From Victivallales bacterium (GTDB taxonomy: Bacteria; Verrucomicrobiota; Lentisphaeria; Oligosphaerales; Lenti-02): a DNA stretch of 22,888 nucleotides. Positions 1 to 7,428 of this stretch are shown here, in pieces. Positions within the stretch are counted from its first letter, which is position 1; every line of letters starts with the position of its first letter. The notes under the pieces were generated by a model. It was not told the origin of the DNA and ran no database searches. It worked only from the letters and a program-made list of their open reading frames with translations. The position numbers and the translations under genes were made by a program. The stretch spans positions 1-22,888 of the forward strand of contig JABGQJ010000030.1 of assembly GCA_018648945.1 (NCBI GenBank), written 5' to 3'.

Positions 1-164
1 GCCTGTTGTTCGCGCGAACCATCCTCGTCCTCGAGGATGTTGATGTCCATCTCGAGGTTGTCCTGCTGATCCTGCTGGAGGATCGAGCGTTCCAGTGACT
101 CCTCTTCGGGCTCCTCGTCCATGGGTTCTCGCCCCAGTCCGAGCAGTTTGCTTAGCTTAGCCAT
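1..164 (-). CDS. Acidic hypothetical protein, N-terminal part only
   Basis: The reading frame runs off the left edge, so only the first 54 codons are visible. It begins MAKLSKLLGLGREP and then becomes strongly acidic and Gln-rich (EEPEEESLERS, QQDQQDN, ILEDEDG). There is no signal peptide or membrane helix in the visible part, so this section is probably cytoplasmic or a disordered leader. The start is well supported: AAAGGAGG lies 6 bases before the ATG, close to a perfect Shine-Dalgarno sequence. It begins 42 bases after the stop of the TolC-family gene on the same strand, so co-transcription is likely. Adaptors or ABC/RND pump parts often follow tolC-like genes, but nothing in these residues shows that. 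I do not recognise the family. Confidence 0.7.
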   Translation of the reverse strand, partial: MAKLSKLLGLGREPMDEEPEEESLERSILQQDQQDNLEMDINILEDEDGSREQQ

Positions 165-206
165 GGCAGGCCTCCTTTCCTATGGTTCCCGAAACTGTGT
201 CGGCGC

Positions 207-1655
207 CTATTTTGTCGGACTGTAGCCGGTGGCGTAGGCGTAGTCCATACGGGCACGCAAAAGCTCGGCGGCGGTCTGGGTCAAGCGCTGGTTGATGGTG
301 GTGAGGTCCTTCTGGGCATCGAGGACGTTGCGGCTGCGCCCTTCACCGAGGCGGAACCGTTCGTTCTCGGCCTTGAGGGTCGTGAGGGCGGCATCACGGG
401 CCTTGCTCAGGATTGCCAGGCGTCTGGCCGCATGGCGGAAGAACAACTCGCCAGTGCGCAGTTCGGCGCGCACGCTCACGGCGGTGTCCCGGAGATTCTC
501 GTTGAGTTCGCCCACGCGCGCCTTCTTCTGTGCCCGTCTGGCGTTCTCGGCGCGGTAGCCCAGCGGGCGGGTGTAGACGAGCGTCACCTCGCCGCCCACG
601 TGCTTGTCCGACGTGATATGGTCGTTGCCAAGGGGGAGGGACTCGTGTTCCCCCTGCCAGGTGGCACCGAGGTGCAGGGAGACGTCTGGGCGTTGGTCGT
701 CTTCAGCCTGGCGGGCGTCGGCGCGCGCGGCCTGGAGCCTGGCCAGGATCAGGCGGTAGTTCCCGCGCGTCTCAAGGATGGCCTCGAAGTCCTGGGGTTT
801 GGGCAGGCCTTCGTCATTGGCCCAGGCTACCAACTCGATGGGCTTGAGTACGGTCTTGACCTCGACATCCTCTCCCACCACCCGGTGCAGAGTGATCCGG
901 GCCGCTTCGGTTCGACGTTGGTTGAGAACTTGGTCTGCCCGGCGTAGTTCCAGTTCCATCAGGGCCGGCGCGATCTGGTACTCCGGGACAACCTTGAGCC
1001 GGACCAGCTCGGTGGCCTCGTCGAAGAGCTTTTGGAAGCGTTCCGCGGCTTCCGTGGCCACGCTGGCCAGTGCGTGGGCCTCCTGAAGCCCTAGATAGGC
1101 CTTCTCCGTGTCGCGGCGCAGCGTCTGCAGGACTTGCGTCAGTTCGGCAACGGTGGCATGCCACTCGGCGAGGGTTCTCTCGCGGTCCAGATCCCACTGG
1201 AGGAAGCCCCGGTCCCGGCCGAGGGGGATGCGGATGCGGAGGCCGACGAGGGTCTGGTAGTAGGCGTCCTGGTCTTCGGGATTGTCATACCAACGTTCGG
1301 CTGCGCCGAGGGACACGTAGGCCCCGGGCTGCAAGGGCATCGCCACGCCGCCCTGGAGTTCCGTGGCGTTGTTGGTCAGCGAACGGTACCCTGAGCTCCC
1401 GGGCACGCCACGGGTGCGTTCGGCAGTGCCTGCGGCCGCAAAGACAGCAGGATCGGTGAAGCCCTCCAGTTCGTCATGGCGGGCAAGGTACTGCTCGACA
1501 CGATGCCGGGCGGCCTTCACCTTGGGACTGACCGTCCAGGCTTGCCGAACCAGCGCTTGGAGTTCGCCGTTGCCGCCTCCGGAGAGAAGCGGGATTGGGG
1601 AAAGGGCCAGGAATGCGCAGATTGGCATCCACTGACGCAGGGAGTGTCTAGCCAT
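207..1655 (-). CDS. TolC family outer membrane efflux protein
   Basis: Predicted outer-membrane channel component of an efflux or type I secretion pump. From the chosen ATG the protein is 482 residues, the usual size for the OEP/TolC family. Residues 1-26 look like a signal peptide (MARHSLRQW, then the hydrophobic PICAFLALSPIPLLSG). The body is rich in Ala, Leu, Arg and Glu in long helical stretches, with two copies of the helix-strand-helix pattern. The C-terminal copy has the typical RFRLGEGRSRNVLDAQKDL segment followed by ARMDYAYATGYSP. The frame stays open for 76 codons upstream, but that part is Pro/Arg-rich, not signal-like, and overlaps the intergenic region, so I start at 1655. The ribosome binding site there is weak. 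No adaptor or inner-membrane pump gene is visible; such genes could lie beyond the left edge. Confidence 0.85.
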   Translation of the reverse strand: MARHSLRQWMPICAFLALSPIPLLSGGGNGELQALVRQAWTVSPKVKAARHRVEQYLARHDELEGFTDPAVFAAAGTAERTRGVPGSSGYRSLTNNATELQGGVAMPLQPGAYVSLGAAERWYDNPEDQDAYYQTLVGLRIRIPLGRDRGFLQWDLDRERTLAEWHATVAELTQVLQTLRRDTEKAYLGLQEAHALASVATEAAERFQKLFDEATELVRLKVVPEYQIAPALMELELRRADQVLNQRRTEAARITLHRVVGEDVEVKTVLKPIELVAWANDEGLPKPQDFEAILETRGNYRLILARLQAARADARQAEDDQRPDVSLHLGATWQGEHESLPLGNDHITSDKHVGGEVTLVYTRPLGYRAENARRAQKKARVGELNENLRDTAVSVRAELRTGELFFRHAARRLAILSKARDAALTTLKAENERFRLGEGRSRNVLDAQKDLTTINQRLTQTAAELLRARMDYAYATGYSPTK

Positions 1656-1730
1656 AAGGACGGTGGGGACTACGACAGCCCCGCTTGCCTCCAGGTGTTG
1701 ACTGTAAAGGGGCTGACGTACACGGGGACC

Positions 1731-1759
1731 CGTATACCGTTTGAACACCCATAATGTAA
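1731..1759 (-). promoter_or_regulatory. Possible promoter for the TolC-family gene
   Basis: Read on the minus strand, TTACAT (1759-1754) and TATACG (1736-1731) are separated by exactly 17 bases and lie about 75 bases upstream of the chosen start. The -10 matches four of six consensus positions and the -35 match is poor. It sits in a local AT-rich patch of an otherwise GC-rich region. Confidence 0.25.
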
Positions 1760-2090
1760 CCCCTGCTGGCCCAGTGTCACCAAATCGCACCCCTGGAAAT
1801 GAGAAAAAGGGGGCAGGCGGATGAGTATGCCGGGCCTGTCCCAACCATTCCCGGACGCGTGCCAGAGGGGTGGCCTGAATCATTCACGCCGGTTCTGCTG
1901 CGGGGATCGCCGCCGGGCTCCGGGCAGCCGGTGGCGTACTTGCACGTGCTGGCAAGGTCCGTCACGATGGGGAGTTCGGGTTGTTGCGCAAGGCCATCGG
2001 CGGAATCCACGCGCGGCAATTGCGGCTGGGGCACCCTTCATTGACAATAGCGAACGTAGGAGGCTTGCCATTCTGCAAGCAGCACCAATA

Positions 2091-2118
2091 TTGGATGATT
2101 GTCAACTTGACGTATGGT
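2091..2118 (+). promoter_or_regulatory. Possible promoter for the pseudopilin gene
   Basis: TTGGAT (2091-2096) and TATGGT (2113-2118) are spaced by 16 bases in an AT-rich patch, about 37 bases before the pseudopilin ATG. Both boxes match the sigma-70 consensus only partly. A perfect TTGACA at 2041 has no matching -10 at the right distance. Confidence 0.25.
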
Positions 2119-2154
2119 GATTCTGAACGTCCACTGGCACAGGAGACCCGCATC

Positions 2155-2796
2155 ATGAGACTGCGTCGCTTCACCCTTATCGAGCTCCTGGTGGTGATTG
2201 CCATCATCGCCATTCTGGCGTCCATGTTGCTGCCTGCCTTGAGCAAGGCGCGGGAAAAGGCGCGCTCCACTTCGTGCCTGGGGAATATCAAACAGCTTGG
2301 CTTGGGCGTGGCCATGTACACGCTCGACTCCAAGGGTCGTTATATGAAGAGCAACCTCGGGGCGCGGTGCGGTGGTTCTGGCGGCGCCTATGGTGGCCTG
2401 GCCGCCCATGGGATTTTCTCCTACGTTGGCGACGTCAACGTTTTCCTCTGCCCGTCTCGTTCGAGCGTGGCGGGTTTCTGCGGCAATTCCCTTGCCTCGG
2501 AGCGTGCCAAGCTGCCGAGATCCGCGTATGCGTCTGGTTGCGGCTTCCGTTCCGCGTACCTCATGGTTGGGGAGATCAAGCATCCCTCCGAGCTCTTCCA
2601 CATGGGCGAGTCCAAGGGCGGCAACTACTGGCGACCGGCCACGGACAAGACTGGTTGCGACACCGGCGTGCTGGACCATCACACGGGTGGGATCAACGTT
2701 CTCTATGCGGACCAGCATGCGTCATGGGTCCGTACCGAGCAGGCCCACGACACGGCCGCCGTCATCAAGAGCCGGCTGCCCTGGTCGAACTACTAG
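2155..2796 (+). CDS. Type II secretion/pilin-like prepilin with H-X9-DG-type C-terminus
   Basis: A 213-residue pseudopilin-like protein. The N-terminus is MRLRRF followed by [20 protein letters not shown], the class III leader plus hydrophobic helix, including the conserved Glu at position 5 of the mature form (Glu10 here). After residue 40 comes the usual [16 protein letters not shown] segment. Near the C-terminus His176 is followed by nine residues and then Asp186-Gln187, matching the H-X9-DG processing-associated motif except that Gly is Gln. Such proteins are present in many copies in Lentisphaerota and Planctomycetota; their role (surface or secretion-associated fibres) is mostly unproven. 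The start is chosen by the leader and by AGGAGA 8 bases before the ATG; the frame is open further upstream, but that part lacks leader character. No secretion ATPase or prepilin peptidase is adjacent. It appears to be a single-gene unit with its own terminator. Confidence 0.9.
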   Translation: MRLRRFTLIELLVVIAIIAILASMLLPALSKAREKARSTSCLGNIKQLGLGVAMYTLDSKGRYMKSNLGARCGGSGGAYGGLAAHGIFSYVGDVNVFLCPSRSSVAGFCGNSLASERAKLPRSAYASGCGFRSAYLMVGEIKHPSELFHMGESKGGNYWRPATDKTGCDTGVLDHHTGGINVLYADQHASWVRTEQAHDTAAVIKSRLPWSNY

Positions 2797-2839
2797 GCTC
2801 CGGCTGCGGCATGTACTGCCATTCGTGACTAGACTTCGC

Positions 2840-2874
2840 GCGCGACGCCCTTCCCGGGCGTCGCGCCTTTTCTT
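2840..2874 (+). terminator. Intrinsic terminator after the pseudopilin gene
   Basis: An 11-bp GC-rich perfect stem (2840-2850 with 2856-2866, loop TTCCC) is followed at once by TTTTCTT. It lies 44 bases after the pseudopilin stop, in the correct orientation. On the opposite strand the stem is not followed by T residues, so it should act mainly on rightward transcription. Confidence 0.88.
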
Positions 2875-2985
2875 GTCAGGGGCTTCCCAGTGAACAGAGG
2901 GGTGCCAGGAAGCGGAGGGGGGAGAAGTCCGGAGTCGGGGGGGCACCTTTGACTCGTCCGGCCTCTTGCCGTCTGGTCCCGGCGG

Positions 2986-4074
2986 TCAGCCTGGGGCGAG
3001 GCCGGTGAGCTGGCGGAGGGTGCGGATGACTTCCCCGATATCTCCCGGTGGGCAGGATGCCCCGGCGAGGAGGGCGATGCGGGCACCAGGTGGTGGGAGC
3101 CAGTCGGCGCTGGTGGCGGTCATCTTGGTTCCGGGGTCGAAGTGGCAGATGGTCTTGGAAGTCAGGGCGCTGGCTTTGCCAATGAAGAAGGCGGGGGCGT
3201 AGTTGCTGGCCAGGCGCAGCAACTGGTTTGTGTTGCTGGAGGTGAAGCCGCCCAGGACCAGAATCAGGTCTACCCCGTCCGCACAGACTCGCCTCGCCGC
3301 ATCCTGGCGAGCCTGGGTTGCCTTGCATACCGTCTTGGCAGGCAGAAGTTCACCGCCGGCCTGGGCTGCCCCCGCCGCGATGATCGATTCGAGCTTCCTG
3401 GTTTCACTAAACAGCATGGTGGTCTGGTTGGCCATGGCCAGGCGGGTTAGGTCCACATGGTCGGGATGATGGACTAGTTCGGGAGGGTAGTCGGCCAGGG
3501 ATGCTGCGTGGATCCCGTTGGCAAGCCAGCGGGCATGGTCCAGGTCGGGGACCACGATCGCGGCATTGGCGGGGGTGAGGGCGCGGGATAGGGTGGCCCG
3601 GGTTTCGGGATGGTTGGGTTTGCCGTGGAGAAGGATGGTCCGGCGCGCAGCAGCCTGCGCCTCCACGAAGGCCCACACCAGCTTGACGCAGTCGCAGGTC
3701 GTGTCCACCACGTCATCGGCGAAGGCGCGGAGACGGCGCTCCAGATCCCGCTCGAGGCCGAAGGCGGGGATCACGAAGGTGTCTCCGGCCGCGGTGGCGG
3801 CGAAGCTGTCCTCAAGCTGTCCCTCGGGCAGGATATGGACGCCGCGCTGGCGGAAGTGCTCGTTGACGGTGTCGTTGTGGATGATCTCCCCGAAGAGCCA
3901 GACCCGTCCCCTGGTCCGGGCCAGGACGGACTCCAGTTGCTGCAGGGCGGCGCGCACGCCATGGCAGAAACCAGTCACTCTGGGGAGAACAAGCGTCCGC
4001 TCCTCACCGAGGGGAATCCGGCCATCTCCGCGTCGGGCAGCCTGCGCGTCGGGATCATGGAAGAGGTCGGTCAT
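2986..4074 (-). CDS. ispH: 4-hydroxy-3-methylbut-2-enyl diphosphate reductase (IspH/LytB), cyanobacterial/plant-like form
   Basis: Last enzyme of the non-mevalonate isoprenoid pathway: an iron-sulfur enzyme reducing HMBPP to IPP and DMAPP in the cytoplasm. The 362 residues carry the three cluster cysteines in their family contexts: Cys37 (GFCHGV), Cys127 (DTTC) and Cys250 (TVCKATQ). Also present are His66 (GEIIHN), His155-Pro-Glu157 (NHPET), the Gln-Thr-Thr at 217-219, SSNTN at 279-283 and GAS at 338-340. Spacings match E. coli IspH well. The position of E. coli His74 is Phe105 here (PAFG), as in cyanobacterial and plant IspH. The start has no clear ribosome binding site. It is the third gene of a leftward run, 27 bases after thi4, so it is probably translated from that mRNA. 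I infer it is functional because every other substrate and cluster residue is kept. Confidence 0.92.
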   Translation of the reverse strand: MTDLFHDPDAQAARRGDGRIPLGEERTLVLPRVTGFCHGVRAALQQLESVLARTRGRVWLFGEIIHNDTVNEHFRQRGVHILPEGQLEDSFAATAAGDTFVIPAFGLERDLERRLRAFADDVVDTTCDCVKLVWAFVEAQAAARRTILLHGKPNHPETRATLSRALTPANAAIVVPDLDHARWLANGIHAASLADYPPELVHHPDHVDLTRLAMANQTTMLFSETRKLESIIAAGAAQAGGELLPAKTVCKATQARQDAARRVCADGVDLILVLGGFTSSNTNQLLRLASNYAPAFFIGKASALTSKTICHFDPGTKMTATSADWLPPPGARIALLAGASCPPGDIGEVIRTLRQLTGLAPG

Positions 4075-4101
4075 GCTTCGGGAGGGGCGGCGGGCCCGCG
4101 T

Positions 4102-4878
4102 TTAGAGCCGTTCGTTGATCAGTCGGGCGACCTTCTTGCCACTCATCAGCATGCCGCCAAAGATGGGGCCCATGCGGGGCGAACCAAAGACCGCGTTGCA
4201 GGCCATGCCGGTGACGTAGACGTTCGGGAAGACCTCGCGGGTGTTCTCCACGGTCAGGGGCTCGCCGATGGCGGCGTCCATGGGCTGTTCACCAACGACT
4301 TTGCCGGTCTCGGTGAGCAGGCCGCAACCGCTTTTGCGCTGGATCACATTGGCGATCTCGGAATCGTGCGCCGTGCCGTCAATGACGAACCTAGCGCCGA
4401 TGGTGATCGGGTCCACATGCATGCCCGCCAACTGGACGGGAGTCCATTGCATGACCAGCCCCGTGACGGCCTTGTCTTGGATGCGCACGTCCTCGGCGCT
4501 CATGCAGTTGAAGAACCGGGCCCCCGCGGCGGTGGCCTTGGAGATGAGGGTGCAGACGGTGTGGACGCTGTCGGCGGTGTAGTAGCCTTCGGCTTCGGCG
4601 GGCTTGGTGATCACGTCGAACTCGTCGAGGATGCCCTTGGCTTCCTCCTGGATGACGATCTCGTTGAACATCATCGCGCCGCCCCACATGCCACCGCCGG
4701 GGGCCAGCTTGCGGTCGAAGAGGGTGACCTTGCGGCCCGCCTTGGCCAGGTAGTAGGCAGCGGTGATGCCGGCGGGACCGCCGCCGACGATGGCGACGTC
4801 CACCTCCAGGCTGTCCATGAACTTCTCGAAGAAGGTGGCGACGATGGTGCGGGAGACGGTGATGTCGTTCAGCTGCAT
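4102..4878 (-). CDS. thi4: Thi4-type thiazole synthase (sulfide-dependent ADP-thiazole synthase)
   Basis: Makes the ADP-thiazole precursor of thiamin from NAD, glycine and a sulfur source. The 258-residue protein has an N-terminal dinucleotide-binding motif (VAIVGGGPAGITAAYYLAK, about residues 28-46), then the family blocks DRKLAPGGGMWGGAMMFNEI (55-74) and MACNAVFGSPRMGPIFGGML (225-244). At the site where yeast Thi4 has the sulfur-donating Cys205, the sequence is GMHVDP with His154. This is the form found in archaeal Thi4, which uses free sulfide catalytically instead of sacrificing its own cysteine. The start is set by homology and AGGA about 9 bases upstream; the frame is open for 36 further codons of non-Thi4 character that would run through an upstream stem-loop. 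Neighbours are a sugar isomerase (upstream) and ispH (downstream). Confidence 0.93.
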   Translation of the reverse strand: MQLNDITVSRTIVATFFEKFMDSLEVDVAIVGGGPAGITAAYYLAKAGRKVTLFDRKLAPGGGMWGGAMMFNEIVIQEEAKGILDEFDVITKPAEAEGYYTADSVHTVCTLISKATAAGARFFNCMSAEDVRIQDKAVTGLVMQWTPVQLAGMHVDPITIGARFVIDGTAHDSEIANVIQRKSGCGLLTETGKVVGEQPMDAAIGEPLTVENTREVFPNVYVTGMACNAVFGSPRMGPIFGGMLMSGKKVARLINERL

Positions 4879-4900
4879 TGGCGTTGTCCTGGATACGCAA

Positions 4901-4939
4901 ACGTTGGCGACACGGCGATCTTCGCGGTGTCGCCAACGT
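4901..4939 (-). other. Strong intercistronic stem-loop before thi4
   Basis: A perfect 13-bp inverted repeat (4901-4913 with 4927-4939), then one mismatch, then four more pairs closing a 3-base loop. It lies in the 86-base gap between the isomerase stop and the thi4 start. Read leftwards it is not followed by a clean T run (TTGCGTATCC follows), so it is not a textbook terminator. It could be an mRNA processing or stability element, an attenuator, or a protein-binding site. It does not show the conserved TPP riboswitch motifs. Confidence 0.75.
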
Positions 4940-4964
4940 GGCTCAGTTGTCTGGCAGAGATGGG

Positions 4965-5846
4965 CTAGGCGTTGGCCTGCTTGCACTCGTCCACGAGTTC
5001 CATGAAGCGTTGGCCGTACTCGACGTAGTTGTCGAACATGACCTTGGGATCGGCAACCACGGATGCATCATGGAAGATCACGGCCATGTGGGGTTCCATC
5101 GAGAAGCCACCGTCGTAGCCGTTGGCCAGGAGATCGCCGACGATGCGGCGCACGTCGCCTTTGCCTTCGCCAGGCCAGGTGCAGACCAGATCATCCTTGG
5201 TGGCATCGAAATGGCCGTCCTTGATATGGACGTAGGCGATGTGTTCCTTGACGTGGTCATAAAACTCCCAGCTGGATTGCTTGGGATAGGGCGCGTCCTT
5301 CATGCGGTCATCGGCGCCGACGGGATTGCCGGTGTCGAAGACAAGCTTCAGTCCCGGTACGTTCTCGACCATTTCAAGAGTCCAGGGCCAGCCGAGGCCG
5401 CCGAAGTTCATGCAGTTCTCATGCACCGGCTGGATGCCGGCTTCCTGGAACATGTCGACCAGAATGCGAAGACGGCGGAAGCGTTCCTCGGCCATCTGGT
5501 CCTTGACGTCCCGGTCCTTGAACCAGGCAAAGGACATGACGCGGATGAGCTTGGTCCCGAGGCGCTGCATGCGGGGGATGGCGCGCTTGGTTTCTTCCAG
5601 GGAGGAGTCGAAGGACTCATCCACCTGCTTGGCCCAGTTGGCCACGCAGGAGCCGAAGCAGTTGATCTTGACGCCGGCATCCTGGAGCTTGCCATAGACG
5701 ACGTCGAACTCCTCGTCGGTGATGTCGTGGATGTTGGTGCCATCGATGGCTCGGCTCTCGATGCAATCCCAGCCGAGGGCCTTGGTCGCAGCGATCTGAC
5801 CATCGATACCTTTGGCGGCTTCGTCGGCGAATCCGGTGAAATACAT
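4965..5846 (-). CDS. Sugar phosphate isomerase/epimerase family protein (xylose isomerase-like TIM barrel)
   Basis: A 293-residue member of the AP-endonuclease-2 / xylose-isomerase-like TIM barrel superfamily, metal-dependent enzymes that interconvert sugars or inosose-type cyclitols. The four expected metal ligands can be placed: Glu143 (VHEN), Asp171 (VFDTGN), His207 (YVHIKD) and Glu251 (SMEPH). No signal peptide is present, so it should act in the cytoplasm. AGGAG lies about 8 bases before the ATG, which supports the start. It is the first gene of the leftward run with thi4 and ispH. The substrate cannot be read from the sequence. A link to thiamin or isoprenoid synthesis is only suggested by position, since family members usually serve carbohydrate catabolism. 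Confidence 0.88.
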   Translation of the reverse strand: MYFTGFADEAAKGIDGQIAATKALGWDCIESRAIDGTNIHDITDEEFDVVYGKLQDAGVKINCFGSCVANWAKQVDESFDSSLEETKRAIPRMQRLGTKLIRVMSFAWFKDRDVKDQMAEERFRRLRILVDMFQEAGIQPVHENCMNFGGLGWPWTLEMVENVPGLKLVFDTGNPVGADDRMKDAPYPKQSSWEFYDHVKEHIAYVHIKDGHFDATKDDLVCTWPGEGKGDVRRIVGDLLANGYDGGFSMEPHMAVIFHDASVVADPKVMFDNYVEYGQRFMELVDECKQANA

Positions 5847-6090
5847 GTCGTGGCTCCTGAGTATGGGGTGAAATGGCGTCTTGATCTACAGCCAAGTAGT
5901 GTAGCCTTCGGGAGCGGTTGCGCCAGCGCCTGGCGGCGGAACGCCACTCCCCCGAATGGCTGTCTGTCGCAGTCCCAAGCTTTGCCCTGTTCGATCCGTC
6001 ACAGCCGATAGAGTCACCATGATGGCCCGGAGACGGGGCCAGCGCAGGGCGATCTGCCTGCCGCCAGTAGGGTGACGGGTTTCTTCCATC

Positions 6091-7428
6091 GTGTCTGTGG
6101 ATGCAGGGGCTGAGGCAAGGGGATTCGGCATATTGTTTTGGCGGAAGGCATTTGTTCCGGCGGTCATCGCCGGGGTCGCGGTCGTGGCAGCTTCCTGGTT
6201 GCTTTGGGCGCCTTCGATCCAGCGGGCATCGGGGCCATTGAGTCACGACGCCTACGTATGGCAGCGGGCCTGGACACCGGAGCTTAGGGACCGCATCTCC
6301 GAAGCCGCACCGCTGCTCCGGGGACTGGCGGTTCTCGTTGCGGAAGTGTCATGGTCTGCCGGGGAACCAACGGTGGCCAACGTTGCGGTGGACTGGGAGG
6401 CGCTGAAGGTCAGCACCTACCCGTTGGCCTTGGCAGTCCGGATCAATGCCTATTCTGGCTCGTTCGACGAGACCGCCGAGGCGACCGGACTGATTGCGGA
6501 CGTGGCGGACACCATCGTCCGGAAGGCGCATGCCGCAGGCTTGTCCGTCGCCGAGCTTCAGCTCGACTTCGATTGCCCTGAATCGAGACTGGCTGGCTAC
6601 CGCGTGTGGGTGAAGTCGGTTCGGCAGCGCATTGGCCGGGTGCCCGTGGCAGTCACTGTCCTGCCGAGCTGGATGAACAGCCCGGAGTTCACTCCGCTGG
6701 TCCGGACGGCTGGCACCTTCGTGCTCCAGGTCCACTCCCTCCAGAGGGCAAAGTCCCTGCATGGGATTCCCGCGCTCTGCGATCCAGAACGCTCCCGGCG
6801 CTGGGTTGAGCGGGCGTCGGCAAGCGGCGTGCCGTTCCGCGTTGCCTTGCCAACCTACAGCTACCTGCTGGCGTTTGATGCGGCGGGGGCCTTCCTCGGC
6901 GCTTCGGCGGAGACAGCCGGGCGGACCTGGCCGCCGGGAACGCAGTCCCGTCTGCTATCCTCCGACCCGGAGATGGCTGCTTCGCTCGTGGGGCAGTGGA
7001 ACAGGGACCGCCCGTCGCTGTTGACCGCGATCATCTGGTATCGCCTGCCGATCGAGACCGACAGGCTGAACTGGCGATGGGAGACGTTGCGTGCGATTGT
7101 GGAGGGGGAGTCGCCGCGAGCCGAACTCGGGGTGGAGACTCGCCGGGCCGAGCAAGGCCTGGTCGAGGTGGAGCTGTGCAACACCGGCTCTGCCGACGTC
7201 TGCGCGGATGTGAGCGTCTCGCTCCGGTGGAAGGGCACCGCACCGATTGCACGCGACGCGATTGGCGAGTTTGAGGGTGGCGACGCTGGAGATAACCAGT
7301 GGGTGCTTTGGCCGAGGGTTGATGCCATGCCGGCTCTGCTGCGGCCCGGGGAACGGAAGGTGATTGCCTGGGTGCGATTCAACACGAACAGGGAAGTGCA
7401 GGCCCATGTCACGCCGAATTCGAAGTAG
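6091..7428 (+). CDS. DUF3142 domain-containing protein, membrane-anchored
   Basis: A 445-residue protein with one N-terminal hydrophobic helix (about residues 20-40, FVPAVIAGVAVVAASWLL), giving a signal anchor with the rest outside the cytoplasm. The DUF3142 signature is clear: a strand-like LQLDFDCPESRLAGYRVWV (157-175), then VPVAVTVLPSWM (184-195) and FVLQVHSLQ (210-218), which looks like a TIM-barrel-type fold related to glycoside hydrolases. Function is unknown. The start is uncertain: the GTG at 6091 has no ribosome binding site, whereas a TTG at 6133 is preceded by AAGGGGA at 9 bases and would place the helix at the N-terminus. Its 3' end overlaps the next gene by 23 bases, so the two are very probably one translational unit. 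Confidence 0.82.
   Translation: MSVDAGAEARGFGILFWRKAFVPAVIAGVAVVAASWLLWAPSIQRASGPLSHDAYVWQRAWTPELRDRISEAAPLLRGLAVLVAEVSWSAGEPTVANVAVDWEALKVSTYPLALAVRINAYSGSFDETAEATGLIADVADTIVRKAHAAGLSVAELQLDFDCPESRLAGYRVWVKSVRQRIGRVPVAVTVLPSWMNSPEFTPLVRTAGTFVLQVHSLQRAKSLHGIPALCDPERSRRWVERASASGVPFRVALPTYSYLLAFDAAGAFLGASAETAGRTWPPGTQSRLLSSDPEMAASLVGQWNRDRPSLLTAIIWYRLPIETDRLNWRWETLRAIVEGESPRAELGVETRRAEQGLVEVELCNTGSADVCADVSVSLRWKGTAPIARDAIGEFEGGDAGDNQWVLWPRVDAMPALLRPGERKVIAWVRFNTNREVQAHVTPNSK

Larger units (their letters stand above)
1656..2154. other. 499-base divergent intergenic region, no confident gene
   Basis: This region separates the leftward TolC-family gene from the rightward pseudopilin gene and should hold both promoters. 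Short open frames exist on both strands (for example 1777-2034 minus and 1799-2044 plus), but their products are Pro/Arg/Gly/Ser-rich and have no recognisable domain or good ribosome binding site. The last 115 bases (2041-2154) are clearly more AT-rich than the rest, consistent with a promoter region for the pseudopilin. I see no tRNA, riboswitch or repeat. Confidence 0.5.

Noticed and set aside
2041..2046. A perfect TTGACA box upstream of the pseudopilin gene
   Set aside because: No acceptable -10 hexamer lies 16-18 bases downstream; the pair at 2091-2118 is better placed.
4879..4964. TPP riboswitch before thi4
   Set aside because: The gap holds a simple long hairpin and none of the conserved TPP aptamer motifs, and it is too short for the full aptamer plus expression platform.
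3610..4968. A 452-codon open frame on the plus strand, antisense to ispH and thi4
   Set aside because: The product is Gly/Asp/Val/His-rich antisense translation of conserved enzymes; no ribosome binding site or domain.
4878..6011. A 377-codon open frame on the plus strand, antisense to the sugar isomerase gene
   Set aside because: The frame follows the complement of a clear TIM-barrel gene and shows no family features.
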